Assembly: GCA_963704515.1 (NCBI GenBank)
Contig: OY969913.1
Coordinates: 1,488,001 to 1,552,000 of the forward strand
From: VRUE01 sp963704515
Lineage (GTDB): Bacteria; Actinomycetota; Thermoleophilia; Solirubrobacterales; 70-9
Direction: 5' to 3'
Length of the DNA stretch: 64,000 nt
The translations under genes and the position numbers were made by a program. Positions 56,601-64,000 of the stretch are shown here, piece by piece. The notes below the pieces were generated by a model. It was not told the origin of the DNA and searched no databases. It worked only from the letters and a program-made list of their open reading frames with translations. Position 1 is the stretch's first letter. Each line of letters starts with the position of its first letter.

Positions 56601-59600
56601 GCGGCGGGTCGGCTGCGAGCAGGTGGCGGAGCTCACCTTGCGGGCGCCGCTCGTCCTCGGCGAGGCGGGGGGCGTGCGGATCCAGGTCTCGGTCGGGGGT
56701 CCCGGCGAGGACGGCGGGCGCGATCTTCGAATCCACTCGCGACCGGACGGGCCCGACGAGGACGCCGAGTGGACGCTGCACGCCGAGGGCGCCCTCGCCA
56801 CGCGCCCCGTGCCCGCCCCCGAGCCGCCGGAGAGCTGGCCGCCCGAGGGGGCGGAGCCGCTGGAGACCGAGCTCATCTACGACCGCCTCGCCGCGGCCGG
56901 CTTCGAGTACGGCCCCGCCTTCCAGGGTCTCGAGCGGGCCTGGAGGAGGGGCGGGGAGCTCTTCGCCGAGGTCGCGCTGGCCGAGGAGCAGGCGGCCGAG
57001 GCCGGCGGCTACGGGCTGCACCCCGCGCTGCTCGACGCCGCCCTGCACGCCGCCGTGCTGGCTTCCCTCGGCGAGGGCGGGACGGCCGCCGAGCCAAGGC
57101 TGCCGTTCGCCTGGCAGGGGGTCGGCGCGGGGGTCGCCGGGGCGACCGCGCTGCGGGTGTCGATCTCCCTCGAGGGGGAGCGGATCTCCCTCTCGCTGGC
57201 CGGTGCGCGGGGCGAGCCCGTCGCGGGCGTCGCCTCGTTGCTCACCCGCCCGGTCTCTCCCGGCCTGATCGGCGGTACCGGCCGGGCGGGCGGTCTGCTC
57301 GGCGTCGAGTGGCGCGAGCGGCGGCCGGCGGCGGGCGCTGACGCTCCCCCGGCGGAGGTCTGGCGCTATGAGCCCGGCGAGGAGCGCGATCCGGTGGCCG
57401 CGAGGAGCGCGGTCGCCGAGGCGCTCGGGGCGGTCCAGTCCTTCCTCGCCGGGCAGGACGCCTCGCCCGAGGACCGCCTTGCCGTCCTCACCGGCGGCGC
57501 GATCGCCGCCGCCGCGGGCGAGCGTCCCGACCCCGCCGCCGCGGCGATCTGGGGTCTGGTGCGCTCCGCCCGGTCCGAGCACCCCGGCCGCTTCCTCTTG
57601 ATCGACGGCGACGGCAGCGAGGCCTCGGAGGCGGCGCTTCCCGCGGTCCTCGCCCAGGCGGAGGAGACCGAGGTCGCCCTGCGCGAGGGAAGCGTCCTCG
57701 TCCCCAGGGCGATCCGCCTCCCGGCCGAGGCCGGCGGCCCGCCGATCGACCCGGCGAGGACCGTCCTCGTCACCGGCGCGACCGGGACGCTCGGCGGCCT
57801 GGTCGTCCGCCACCTCGCCGAGGCCCACGGCGCCCGTCGCCTGCTACTGGCAAGTCGTTCGGGGGAAGGCGCCGAGGGCGCGGCCGCGCTGCGGGCGGAG
57901 CTCGAGGCGCTCGGCGCCGAGGTCGAGATCGTCGCCTGCGACGTGTCCGACCGGGACGCCCTGGCCGCCCTCCTCGCCTCGGTCCCCGGCGAGCGTTCGC
58001 TGGGCGCCGTCTTCCACATAGCCGGCGCCCTCGACGACGGCACGATCGAGTCGCTCGCGCCCGAGCGCCTCGATCCCGTCTTCGCCCCTAAGGCCGACGC
58101 GGCCTGGGCGCTGCACGAGCTGACCGCCGACCTCGACCTCTCCCATTTCGTCCTCTTCTCCTCCGCCGCCGGCACCCTCGGCGCCCCCGGCCAGGGCAAT
58201 TACGCCGCCGCCGGCGCCTACCTCGACGCCCTCGCCCGGCTGCGCCGCTCGCAGGGGCTGCCGGCCACCTCGATCGCCTGGGGTTACTGGGAAACGCAGA
58301 GCGCCCTGACCGCGAAGCTCACCGACGCCGACCTCGAGCGGATGCGCCGCGGCGGCGTCGCGCCGCTCTCCGACGCGCGGGCCCTCGCCCTGCTCGACCT
58401 GGCGCTCGCCTCGGAGCGCCCCGACCCGGTCGCCGTCGAGATCGAACCCACCGGGCTGCGCGAGATGGCCGCCCTCGGCGTGCTCGCGCCGCTGCTCAGC
58501 GGCCTCGTCCGCGCGCCGAAGCGCCGCGGCCGGGCCGGCGGCTCGCTCGCCCGCAAACTCGCCGAGCTGTCGGAGCCACGGCGAGAGGCGCACCTGCTGG
58601 GTCTGGTCGGCGGCGAGGCGGCCGCCGTTCTCGGCCATGACTCGGCCGAGGAGGTCCCGCCGCGCAGGCCGCTCGGCGAGCTCGGCCTCGGCTCGCTGGC
58701 GGCCTTGGAGCTGCGCAACCGGCTCGAAACCGCGACCGGCCTGCGCCTCCCGGCGACGGTCGCCTTCGACTACCCGACCGTCGAGCGGCTCGCCTCGTAC
58801 CTGCTCGCCGAGGCGACGGCGGGCGGCGGCGGGAGCGTCGCCGTCCGGGCGCAAACCAGCGACGAGCCGATCGCGATCGTCGGCATGTCCTGCCGGTTGC
58901 CCGGCGGCGTCGCCTCGCCGGATGACCTCTGGGCGCTGCTGGCTGAGGGCCGCGACGCGATCGGGGCTCTCCCGGAGGACCGCGGCTGGGACCTCGAGCG
59001 TCTCTATGACCCCGAGCCCGGGCGGCCCAACTCGATCTACACGAGGAGCGGCGGCTTCCTCGCCGACGCCGCCGAGTTCGACGCCGGGTTCTTCGGCGTC
59101 AGCCCCCGCGAGGCGCTGGCCATCGACCCCCAGCAGCGCCTGCTGCTCGAAGGCGCCTGGGAGGCGCTGGAGGGCGCCGGCATCGATCCGGACTCGCTGC
59201 GCGGCGAGCGGGCCGGCGTCTTCGCGGGGGTGATGTACCAGGACTACGGGGCGCCGCACCTCGGAGTCTCGCCCGGGATGACGACCAGCATCGTCTCCGG
59301 CCGACTCGCCTACGTGCTCGGCCTCGAGGGCCCGGCGATCACGGTCGACACTGCCTGCTCCTCCTCGCTGGTGGCAACGCACATCGCGTCCGGCGCACTG
59401 AGCGCGGGCGAGTGCGAGCTGGCGATCGCCGCCGGCGTCTCGGTGCTCGCCACGCCGTCCTCCTTCGTCGAGTTCTCCCGCCAGCGCGGTCTTGCCCCCG
59501 ACGGGCGCTGCAAGTCCTTCGCCGAGGCGGCGGACGGGACCGGCTTCGCCGAGGGGATCGGCGTGCTCGTGCTCGAGCGGCTCTCCGATGCGGAGGCGAA

Positions 59601-62600
59601 CGGGCATCCGGTCCTCGCCACGATCCGCGGCTCGGCCGTCAACCAGGACGGCGCCTCGAGCGGTCTCACGGCCCCCAACGGCCCCGCGCAGGAACGGGTG
59701 ATCCGCCAGGCGCTGGCCAACGCGCGACTCGAGGCGAAGGACGTTGACATGGTCGAGGCGCACGGCACCGGCACCACCCTCGGCGACCCGATCGAGGCCG
59801 GCGCCCTGCTCGCCACCTACGGCCAGGAGCGGCGGACTCCGCTGCGGCTCGGCTCGGTCAAGTCGAACATCGGCCACACCGCCGCGGCGGCGGGCGCGGC
59901 CGGCGTGATCAAGGCGGTGCTGGCGATGCGCGAGGGCACGATGCCGAAGACCCTGCACGTCGACGCGCCCTCCTCCAAGGTCGAGTGGGAGTCCGGTGAG
60001 ATCGAGCTGCTCACCGAGCCTCGGCCGTGGGAGGCCAACGGCCACCCGCGCCGCGCCGCCGTCTCCTCCTTCGGCGCCAGCGGCACCAACGCCCACCTGA
60101 TCCTCGAGCAGGGCCCGACTCCGGTCGAGGCCGCGGAGGGCGAGGGGAGGACCGAAACCCTCAACGGTCCATTCCCCCTCGCCCTCTCGGCCAAATCGGA
60201 GCCGGCCCTGCGCCAGAGCGCCGCAAGGTTGGCCAACCATCTGCGCGAGCACCCCGACCAGGGCCTGACCGACACGGCCTACTCGCTGGCAACAACCAGA
60301 GCGAAGTTCGAGCACCGAGCCGCGGTGGTCGGGACGGAGCGCAACCAGCTACTGAGCGCCCTAGACGCCCTGGCCACCGGCGAGAGCGGTTCCGGTGCGC
60401 CTTATCTCGTCTATGACCGGATAAAGCGCACCGGAAGCGACTTGGGGGCGCCGGTGTTCGCCTTTGGCGGGCAGGGTTCCCAGCACGCGCGGATGGCGCT
60501 GGGGTTGATTGAGGCGAGCCCGGTCTTCGCCAGGTCGATCGAGCAGTGCGAGGCGGCTCTCGACCCATACGTCGATTGGTCTTTGACCGAGGTCTTGAGA
60601 GAGGAGGACGGCAAGTGGATGGAGCGCCTCGACGTCGTCCAACCCGCGCTCTTCGCCACGATGGTCTCCCTGGCGCGCCTCTGGGAAGCCTGCGGGGTGA
60701 AGCCCTCTCTCGTCATCGGCCACTCCCAGGGGGAGGTCGCCGCGGCCCACATCGCCGCAGCGCTCTCCCTGGATGACGCCGCCAGGGTGATCGCCCTGCG
60801 CTCCAAGGCGATGACCGGGATCGCCGGCAAGGGCGCGATGGCCTCGGTATCGCTGCCGGTGGCAGATCTCGAAGAGCTGCTCGAGCCCCACGGCGAGCGG
60901 ATCTCCCTGGCGGCGATCAACGGCCCACGCACGCAGGCCGTCTCCGGCGAGCCCGAGGCGATCGAGGAGCTGATCGCAGCCTGTGAGGAGCGAGACATCA
61001 GGGCGAAGCGGATCGCCGTCGACTACGCCGCCCACTCATCCCAGATCGAGCAGCTGAAGGACGAGCTGCTGGAGGCCTTCGCCCCGATCTCACCCACCAC
61101 CTCGGAGGTCCCGCTTCACTCCACCCTCACCGGCGAGCCGATCGACACCGCGCAGATGGACGCCTCCTACTGGTACCGAAACCTCCGCGAGACCGTCCTC
61201 TTCAACCCGGTGATCGAGTCCCTGCTGGGGCAGGGACGCTCCCACCTGATCGAGATCTCCCCCCACCCGGTGCTCTCCTTCGGGATCGCCGAAGCGATCG
61301 AGGCCGCCGAGCTCGATGCCCACGTGCAGGGCACCCTGCGACGCGAGGAGGACCCCGCCACCCGCTTCGCCCTCTCCCTGGGAGAAGCCCACGCGAGCGG
61401 CGTGGAGGTCGATTGGTCCTCCTTCTTCGCCGGCTCGGGCGCCAAGAAGGTGCCGCTGCCGACCTACCCCTTCCAGCGCAAGCGCTACTGGCTGAGTCAA
61501 TCGAGCGCTTCCTCGGACCCCTCCTCCCTGGGCCTCTCCGCGGCCGAGCACCCGCTGCTCGGCGCCGTCGTCGAGGACCCCTCCGGCGAGGGGCTGACGC
61601 TCACCGGCCGCGTCTCGCTCGCCACCCACCCCTGGCTCGCGGATCATGCCGTGGCCGGCACGGTCATCTTCCCCGGCGCCGCCTTCCTCGAGCTCGCCCT
61701 CTACGCCGCCGAGCGGGTCGGGGCCGAGCGGGTCGAGGAGCTGACGCTCAGCGCCCCGCTAGCGGTGCCCGAGAGCGGCAGCGTGCAGATCCAGGTCGCG
61801 GTCTCGCCCGCCGAGGAGGAGGGCGAGCGCCCCTTCGAGATCCACTCCCGCGCCGCGGGCGGGGAGTGGGCGCTGAACGCCGAGGGGAGCCTCGCCGAAA
61901 GCGCCCCAGCCGCGGCGCGGCCGCTCGACCCATGGCCCCCCGAGGGCGCCGAGCCGCTCGACGCCGAGTTCCTCTACGACCGCCTCGCCGAGGCCGGCTT
62001 CGAGTACGGCCCCGCCTTCCAGGGCCTCGTCCGGGCCTGGCGCCGCGGCGAGCAGATCTTCGCCGAGGTCGGGCTCGCCGAGGAGCAGGCGGCGGACGCG
62101 GCCGGCTATGGCCTGCACCCGGCCCTGCTCGACGCAGCCCTGCACGCCGCCCTGCTGGCCGGACTGGGCGACGGGAACGGGCTGCCCGCGCCGCGGCTGC
62201 CGTTCGCCTGGCGTGGCGTGGACCTGCACGCCGCCGGGGCGAGCGAGCTGCGGGTCGCCCTCTCGCTGGAGGGCGACGAGCTGTCCCTCTTCCTCGCCGG
62301 CCCCGAGGGAGAGCCCGTGGCGGGCGTCGCCTCGCTCGTCACCCGCCCGGTCTCCCTCGAGCAACTGCGCGGCTCTCAGGGTCTCGACGGCCTGCTCGCG
62401 ATCGAGTGGCGCGAGCGCCGGCTGGAAGCGGGGGAGGACGCCACCGACGTGGAGCTCTGGCGCCACGAGCCCACGGGCTCGGCCGATCCCGCCGCGGCGA
62501 AGCGGGCGGCCGCCGCGGCCCTGGCGGCGATCCAGGCCTTCCTCTCGCGCTCGGACCCCTCGCCCGAGGAGCGCCTCGCGATCCTCACCGGGGGAGCGGT

Positions 62601-64000
62601 GGCGACCTCCGAGGAGGAGTCCCCCGACCCCGCCCAGGCGGCGATCTGGGGTCTGGCGCGCTCCGCCCAGGCGGAGCACCCCGGCAGCTTCCTCTTGATC
62701 GACACCGACGGCAGCGAGGTCTCCGAAGAGGCCCTGTCCGCCGCCCTCGCCCAGGCGGAGGAGCCACAGCTCGCCCTGCGCGAGGGCCGGGCCCTCGCGC
62801 CCAGGGCGGCCCGCATCTCCGTGCGGGAGCCCGGCCCGGCCGTCGATCCGGAGAAGACCGTGCTGATCACCGGCGCCACCGGCACGCTCGGCGGCCTCGC
62901 CGCCGCGCGCCTGGTCGAGGAGCACGGCGCCCGGCGCCTGCTGCTGGTCAGCCGCTCGGGCGAGAACGCGCCCGGCGCCGCGGAGCTGGCGGCGATTCTC
63001 GCCGAGCACGGCGCCGAGGTGCGGATCGCCGCCTGCGACGTCTCCGATCGCGTGGCGCTCGCGACTCTGCTCGACTCGGTTCCGCCACAGCACCCGCTCG
63101 GCGCCGTCTTCCATGCGGCCGGCGCCCTCGACGACGCGACGATCGAGTCGCTCGCGCCCGAGCGCCTCGACCCGGTCTTCGCGCCCAAGGCGGACGCTGC
63201 CTGGGCGCTGCACGAGCTGACCCGGGACCTCGGTCTCTCGCACTTCGTCTGCTTCTCCTCCGCGGCGGGAACCCTGGGCGGACCCGGCCAGGGCAACTAC
63301 GCCGCCGCCAACGCATACCTGGACGCGCTCGCCCAGATGCGCCGTGCCGAAGGGCTCACCGCGACCTCGATCGCCTGGGGCTACTGGCAGACCGCCAGCG
63401 CTCTTACCGAGAGGCTCGACGAGGCCGACCTGGGGCGCCTGCGTCGCGGCGGCATCGCCCCGCTGACCGACGAGCAGGGCCTCTCGCTGCTCGATCGGGC
63501 GCTCTCCTGCGAGCGGGCCGACCTGCTGGCGACCGGGGTCGACGCCGCCGGCCTGCGTTCGCTGGCCTCGCTCGGCGTGCTGCCGCCGCTGCTCGGCGAG
63601 CTCGTCCGCCTGCCCAGGCGCCGCGCCCGGGCCGGCGGCTCGCTCGCCCGCCGCCTCGCCGAGCTGCCCGAGGCGGAGCGCCAAGCGCACGTCTTGGAGG
63701 TCGTCCGCTCGGAGGCCGCCGCGGTGCTCGGCCACGACTCCGCGGCCGAGATCGAGCCCTCGCGCGCCTTCCGCGAGCTCGGCTTCGATTCGCTGGCGGC
63801 CCTGGAGCTGCGCAACCGCCTCGCTGCCCTGACCGGGGTGCGGCTCGCGCCGACCGTCGCCTTCGACCACCCGAGCGCCGAGGCGCTCGCCGCGCACCTG
63901 CTCGCCGAGGTCAGCGCCTCGAGGCTCACCCGCTCCACCCTTCGCGCCCGGGCGACGGACGAGCCGATCGCGATCGTCGGCATGGCCTGCCGGCTGCCGG
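53668..64000 (+). CDS. Type I PKS 3: modules 3 and 4, start of module 5 (partial)
   Basis: An open frame of more than 3440 codons that leaves the window. GTG 53668 with GGAGG upstream overlaps the PKS2 stop by 8 bases; a docking domain (QLRDYLRRVTVELAEERGRL) follows. Module 3: KS (Cys near 195, VEGHGTGT), AT (GHSQGE near 645, IPSH near 748), DH (DHAVAGTVLFPG near 956), KR (TGATGTLGG near 1368; NYAAAG near 1512, so the catalytic Asn is Gly) and ACP (ELGLGSL near 1672, Asp of DSL replaced by Gly). Module 4: KS (Cys near 1897), AT (GHSQGE near 2351, YAAH), DH, KR (NYAAAN near 3209) and ACP (GFDSL near 3372). Module 5 KS begins near 63958 (DEPIAIVGMACRLP). No ER domain is seen in either module. 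Confidence 0.93.
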   Translation, partial: MADEAQLRDYLRRVTVELAEERGRLHALRHEPIAIVGMACRYPGGVSSPDELWDLVAEGRDAIGPFPADRGWELARLFEPDPEDVGRGYAREGGFVDGAAEFDADFFGINRLEALAMDPQQRLLLEVSWEALEAAGVDPSGLRGERAGVFAGLMYQEYGSLEGGIAPGITGGMVSGRVAYTLGIEGPALTIDTACSSSLVALHLAAGSLRSGECDLALAGGVSVLSTSAVFTQFFRQRGLSPDGRCRSYSEGADGTGFSEGVGVLALERLADAEAAGHPVLATIRGTAVNQDGASNGLTAPNGPSQERVIREALANARLTPADVEMVEGHGTGTALGDPIEASALLATYGQDRESPLKLGSLKSNIGHTAAAAGVAGAIKAVLAMRAGEMPRTLHLGEPSSKVDWRAGAVELLREARPWEAGERPRRAAVSSFGASGTNAHVILEQGPEPVEAAVGDGEEAPSPPLRAIPLALSAKSPQALRESAARLADHLRRNSGQGLADTARSLLAARPRFEQRAVAVGTERDGLLAALEAIAAGAESPAVVLGSAPASSPPVFCFPGQGSQWQGMAADLIAESPLFERHLGECEAALEPHVEFSLRDVLTGAPGAASTDRIEVVQPALFAIMVSLARLWEACGVSPAATVGHSQGEIAAAHLAGGLTLADAARIAALRSRLISRLAGDGAMLSVALPAEQLGERLAPFAGEIEVAASNGPGSTILSAGAEAAREFLAGCERDGVRAREIAATIPSHSARVEPLREELLEALAPIAPRSGELPFHSTVTGGPLDTAELTPEYWYRNLRRPVLFESVIRGLAGAGRSAFIEVSPHPVFALPMRATLEEALPPGGRPLVLGTLRRGEGGAERFCLSLAEAHAGGVAVEWDSFFAGTTAEQVPLPTYPFQRRRYWLSQASGSGDPGSLGLAGAGHPLLGAAVEDPSGEGLTLTGRISLATHPWLADHAVAGTVLFPGAAFLELALHAARRVGCEQVAELTLRAPLVLGEAGGVRIQVSVGGPGEDGGRDLRIHSRPDGPDEDAEWTLHAEGALATRPVPAPEPPESWPPEGAEPLETELIYDRLAAAGFEYGPAFQGLERAWRRGGELFAEVALAEEQAAEAGGYGLHPALLDAALHAAVLASLGEGGTAAEPRLPFAWQGVGAGVAGATALRVSISLEGERISLSLAGARGEPVAGVASLLTRPVSPGLIGGTGRAGGLLGVEWRERRPAAGADAPPAEVWRYEPGEERDPVAARSAVAEALGAVQSFLAGQDASPEDRLAVLTGGAIAAAAGERPDPAAAAIWGLVRSARSEHPGRFLLIDGDGSEASEAALPAVLAQAEETEVALREGSVLVPRAIRLPAEAGGPPIDPARTVLVTGATGTLGGLVVRHLAEAHGARRLLLASRSGEGAEGAAALRAELEALGAEVEIVACDVSDRDALAALLASVPGERSLGAVFHIAGALDDGTIESLAPERLDPVFAPKADAAWALHELTADLDLSHFVLFSSAAGTLGAPGQGNYAAAGAYLDALARLRRSQGLPATSIAWGYWETQSALTAKLTDADLERMRRGGVAPLSDARALALLDLALASERPDPVAVEIEPTGLREMAALGVLAPLLSGLVRAPKRRGRAGGSLARKLAELSEPRREAHLLGLVGGEAAAVLGHDSAEEVPPRRPLGELGLGSLAALELRNRLETATGLRLPATVAFDYPTVERLASYLLAEATAGGGGSVAVRAQTSDEPIAIVGMSCRLPGGVASPDDLWALLAEGRDAIGALPEDRGWDLERLYDPEPGRPNSIYTRSGGFLADAAEFDAGFFGVSPREALAIDPQQRLLLEGAWEALEGAGIDPDSLRGERAGVFAGVMYQDYGAPHLGVSPGMTTSIVSGRLAYVLGLEGPAITVDTACSSSLVATHIASGALSAGECELAIAAGVSVLATPSSFVEFSRQRGLAPDGRCKSFAEAADGTGFAEGIGVLVLERLSDAEANGHPVLATIRGSAVNQDGASSGLTAPNGPAQERVIRQALANARLEAKDVDMVEAHGTGTTLGDPIEAGALLATYGQERRTPLRLGSVKSNIGHTAAAAGAAGVIKAVLAMREGTMPKTLHVDAPSSKVEWESGEIELLTEPRPWEANGHPRRAAVSSFGASGTNAHLILEQGPTPVEAAEGEGRTETLNGPFPLALSAKSEPALRQSAARLANHLREHPDQGLTDTAYSLATTRAKFEHRAAVVGTERNQLLSALDALATGESGSGAPYLVYDRIKRTGSDLGAPVFAFGGQGSQHARMALGLIEASPVFARSIEQCEAALDPYVDWSLTEVLREEDGKWMERLDVVQPALFATMVSLARLWEACGVKPSLVIGHSQGEVAAAHIAAALSLDDAARVIALRSKAMTGIAGKGAMASVSLPVADLEELLEPHGERISLAAINGPRTQAVSGEPEAIEELIAACEERDIRAKRIAVDYAAHSSQIEQLKDELLEAFAPISPTTSEVPLHSTLTGEPIDTAQMDASYWYRNLRETVLFNPVIESLLGQGRSHLIEISPHPVLSFGIAEAIEAAELDAHVQGTLRREEDPATRFALSLGEAHASGVEVDWSSFFAGSGAKKVPLPTYPFQRKRYWLSQSSASSDPSSLGLSAAEHPLLGAVVEDPSGEGLTLTGRVSLATHPWLADHAVAGTVIFPGAAFLELALYAAERVGAERVEELTLSAPLAVPESGSVQIQVAVSPAEEEGERPFEIHSRAAGGEWALNAEGSLAESAPAAARPLDPWPPEGAEPLDAEFLYDRLAEAGFEYGPAFQGLVRAWRRGEQIFAEVGLAEEQAADAAGYGLHPALLDAALHAALLAGLGDGNGLPAPRLPFAWRGVDLHAAGASELRVALSLEGDELSLFLAGPEGEPVAGVASLVTRPVSLEQLRGSQGLDGLLAIEWRERRLEAGEDATDVELWRHEPTGSADPAAAKRAAAAALAAIQAFLSRSDPSPEERLAILTGGAVATSEEESPDPAQAAIWGLARSAQAEHPGSFLLIDTDGSEVSEEALSAALAQAEEPQLALREGRALAPRAARISVREPGPAVDPEKTVLITGATGTLGGLAAARLVEEHGARRLLLVSRSGENAPGAAELAAILAEHGAEVRIAACDVSDRVALATLLDSVPPQHPLGAVFHAAGALDDATIESLAPERLDPVFAPKADAAWALHELTRDLGLSHFVCFSSAAGTLGGPGQGNYAAANAYLDALAQMRRAEGLTATSIAWGYWQTASALTERLDEADLGRLRRGGIAPLTDEQGLSLLDRALSCERADLLATGVDAAGLRSLASLGVLPPLLGELVRLPRRRARAGGSLARRLAELPEAERQAHVLEVVRSEAAAVLGHDSAAEIEPSRAFRELGFDSLAALELRNRLAALTGVRLAPTVAFDHPSAEALAAHLLAEVSASRLTRSTLRARATDEPIAIVGMACRLP
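60027..61493 (+). repeat. AT-domain block duplicated in PKS2 (copy in PKS3 module 4)
   Basis: Partner of 49511-50974. Differences are scattered and few, mostly single bases, except for a short stretch after the palindromic repeat (RTGSDLGAP here, RTATAQGP there) and the ends. The flanking KS and DH domains are clearly less alike, so the exchange is limited to the AT and its linkers. Confidence 0.85.
60390..60436. repeat. 47-bp palindromic repeat, family A, copy 5 (coding, in PKS3)
   Basis: Arms TTCCGGTGCGC (60390-60400) and GCGCACCGGAA (60426-60436) are perfect. It is in frame before the module 4 AT, translated SGAPYLVYDRIKRTG. It lies inside the block shared with PKS2, so this copy and copy 4 probably share one insertion event. 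Confidence 0.9.

Noticed and set aside
40699..64000. Enoylreductase domains in the PKS modules.
   Set aside because: The DH-KR interval holds only the KR structural subdomain; no ER nucleotide-binding motif was found in any of the four complete modules.
1..64000. CRISPR arrays, insertion sequences, integrases or rRNA genes.
   Set aside because: No regularly spaced repeats, transposase or recombinase motifs, or rRNA segments were seen on either strand.

Overview
The window is very GC-rich (roughly 70 percent or more), densely packed with genes and full of ATGA/GTGA overlaps. Actinobacterial hallmarks are present: a PucR-type regulator, an LmbU-like regulator, an MbtG-like N-oxygenase, an MmpL-type transporter and modular type I polyketide synthases (PKS). 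It most likely comes from an actinobacterium, possibly of the Thermoleophilia/Solirubrobacterales type. The phylum call is fairly safe; the order is a guess.

Layout. 1-9280: housekeeping and accessory genes (ECF sigma factor with a membrane partner, aldo/keto reductase, lipoprotein, MFS and MMPL transporters, an AbiE-like toxin-antitoxin pair, a DUF998-like membrane protein). 9300-13733: a Fic protein behind paired operator-like repeats, an alpha/beta hydrolase, and a large membrane-anchored P-loop NTPase. 13833-22396: a tightly coupled operon that opens with a tRNA of unusual type (UAA anticodon but short variable arm). It continues with an ArgRS-like protein, a fused aminodeoxychorismate synthase, a GNAT acetyltransferase, an HDAC-fold deacetylase, a chorismate-mutase/P450 fusion and an MbtG-like flavin N-oxygenase. 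I read this as an uncharacterised chorismate-derived, probably tRNA-dependent, biosynthetic pathway, and it is the most novel item here. 22393-25182: a PQQ-fold lipoprotein, a carbonic anhydrase and an RHH/PIN toxin-antitoxin pair.

25240-37083: a redox and envelope region. It has two paralogous ferric-reductase-like heme membrane proteins, ApbE, a [3Fe-4S] ferredoxin and its reductase, low-complexity exported proteins, a DoxD-Rieske fusion and two two-component systems. A 26-bp 3' tRNA fragment lies at 35397-35422.

37160-64000: PucR and LmbU-like regulators, a metallophosphoesterase, a phosphopantetheinyl transferase and a modular type I PKS that runs off the end of the window. PKS1 starts with an acyl/aryl-AMP ligase and ACP loading unit. 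A chorismate-lyase-like gene follows it on the opposite strand, so the starter is probably 4-hydroxybenzoate. Every complete extension module is KS-AT-DH-KR-ACP with no ER, which predicts an aryl-capped, probably methyl-branched polyene. Docking regions support the order PKS1-PKS2-PKS3.

Across the window lie two families of about 47-bp imperfect palindromes. Five copies of family A and three of family B were found by eye. Several sit inside or at the ends of genes and are translated, in the style of the Rickettsia palindromic elements. Two copies of family A lie in frame inside PKS genes, within a nearly identical 1.5-kb acyltransferase block shared by PKS2 and PKS3. All functional assignments come from reading motifs; no database search was run.
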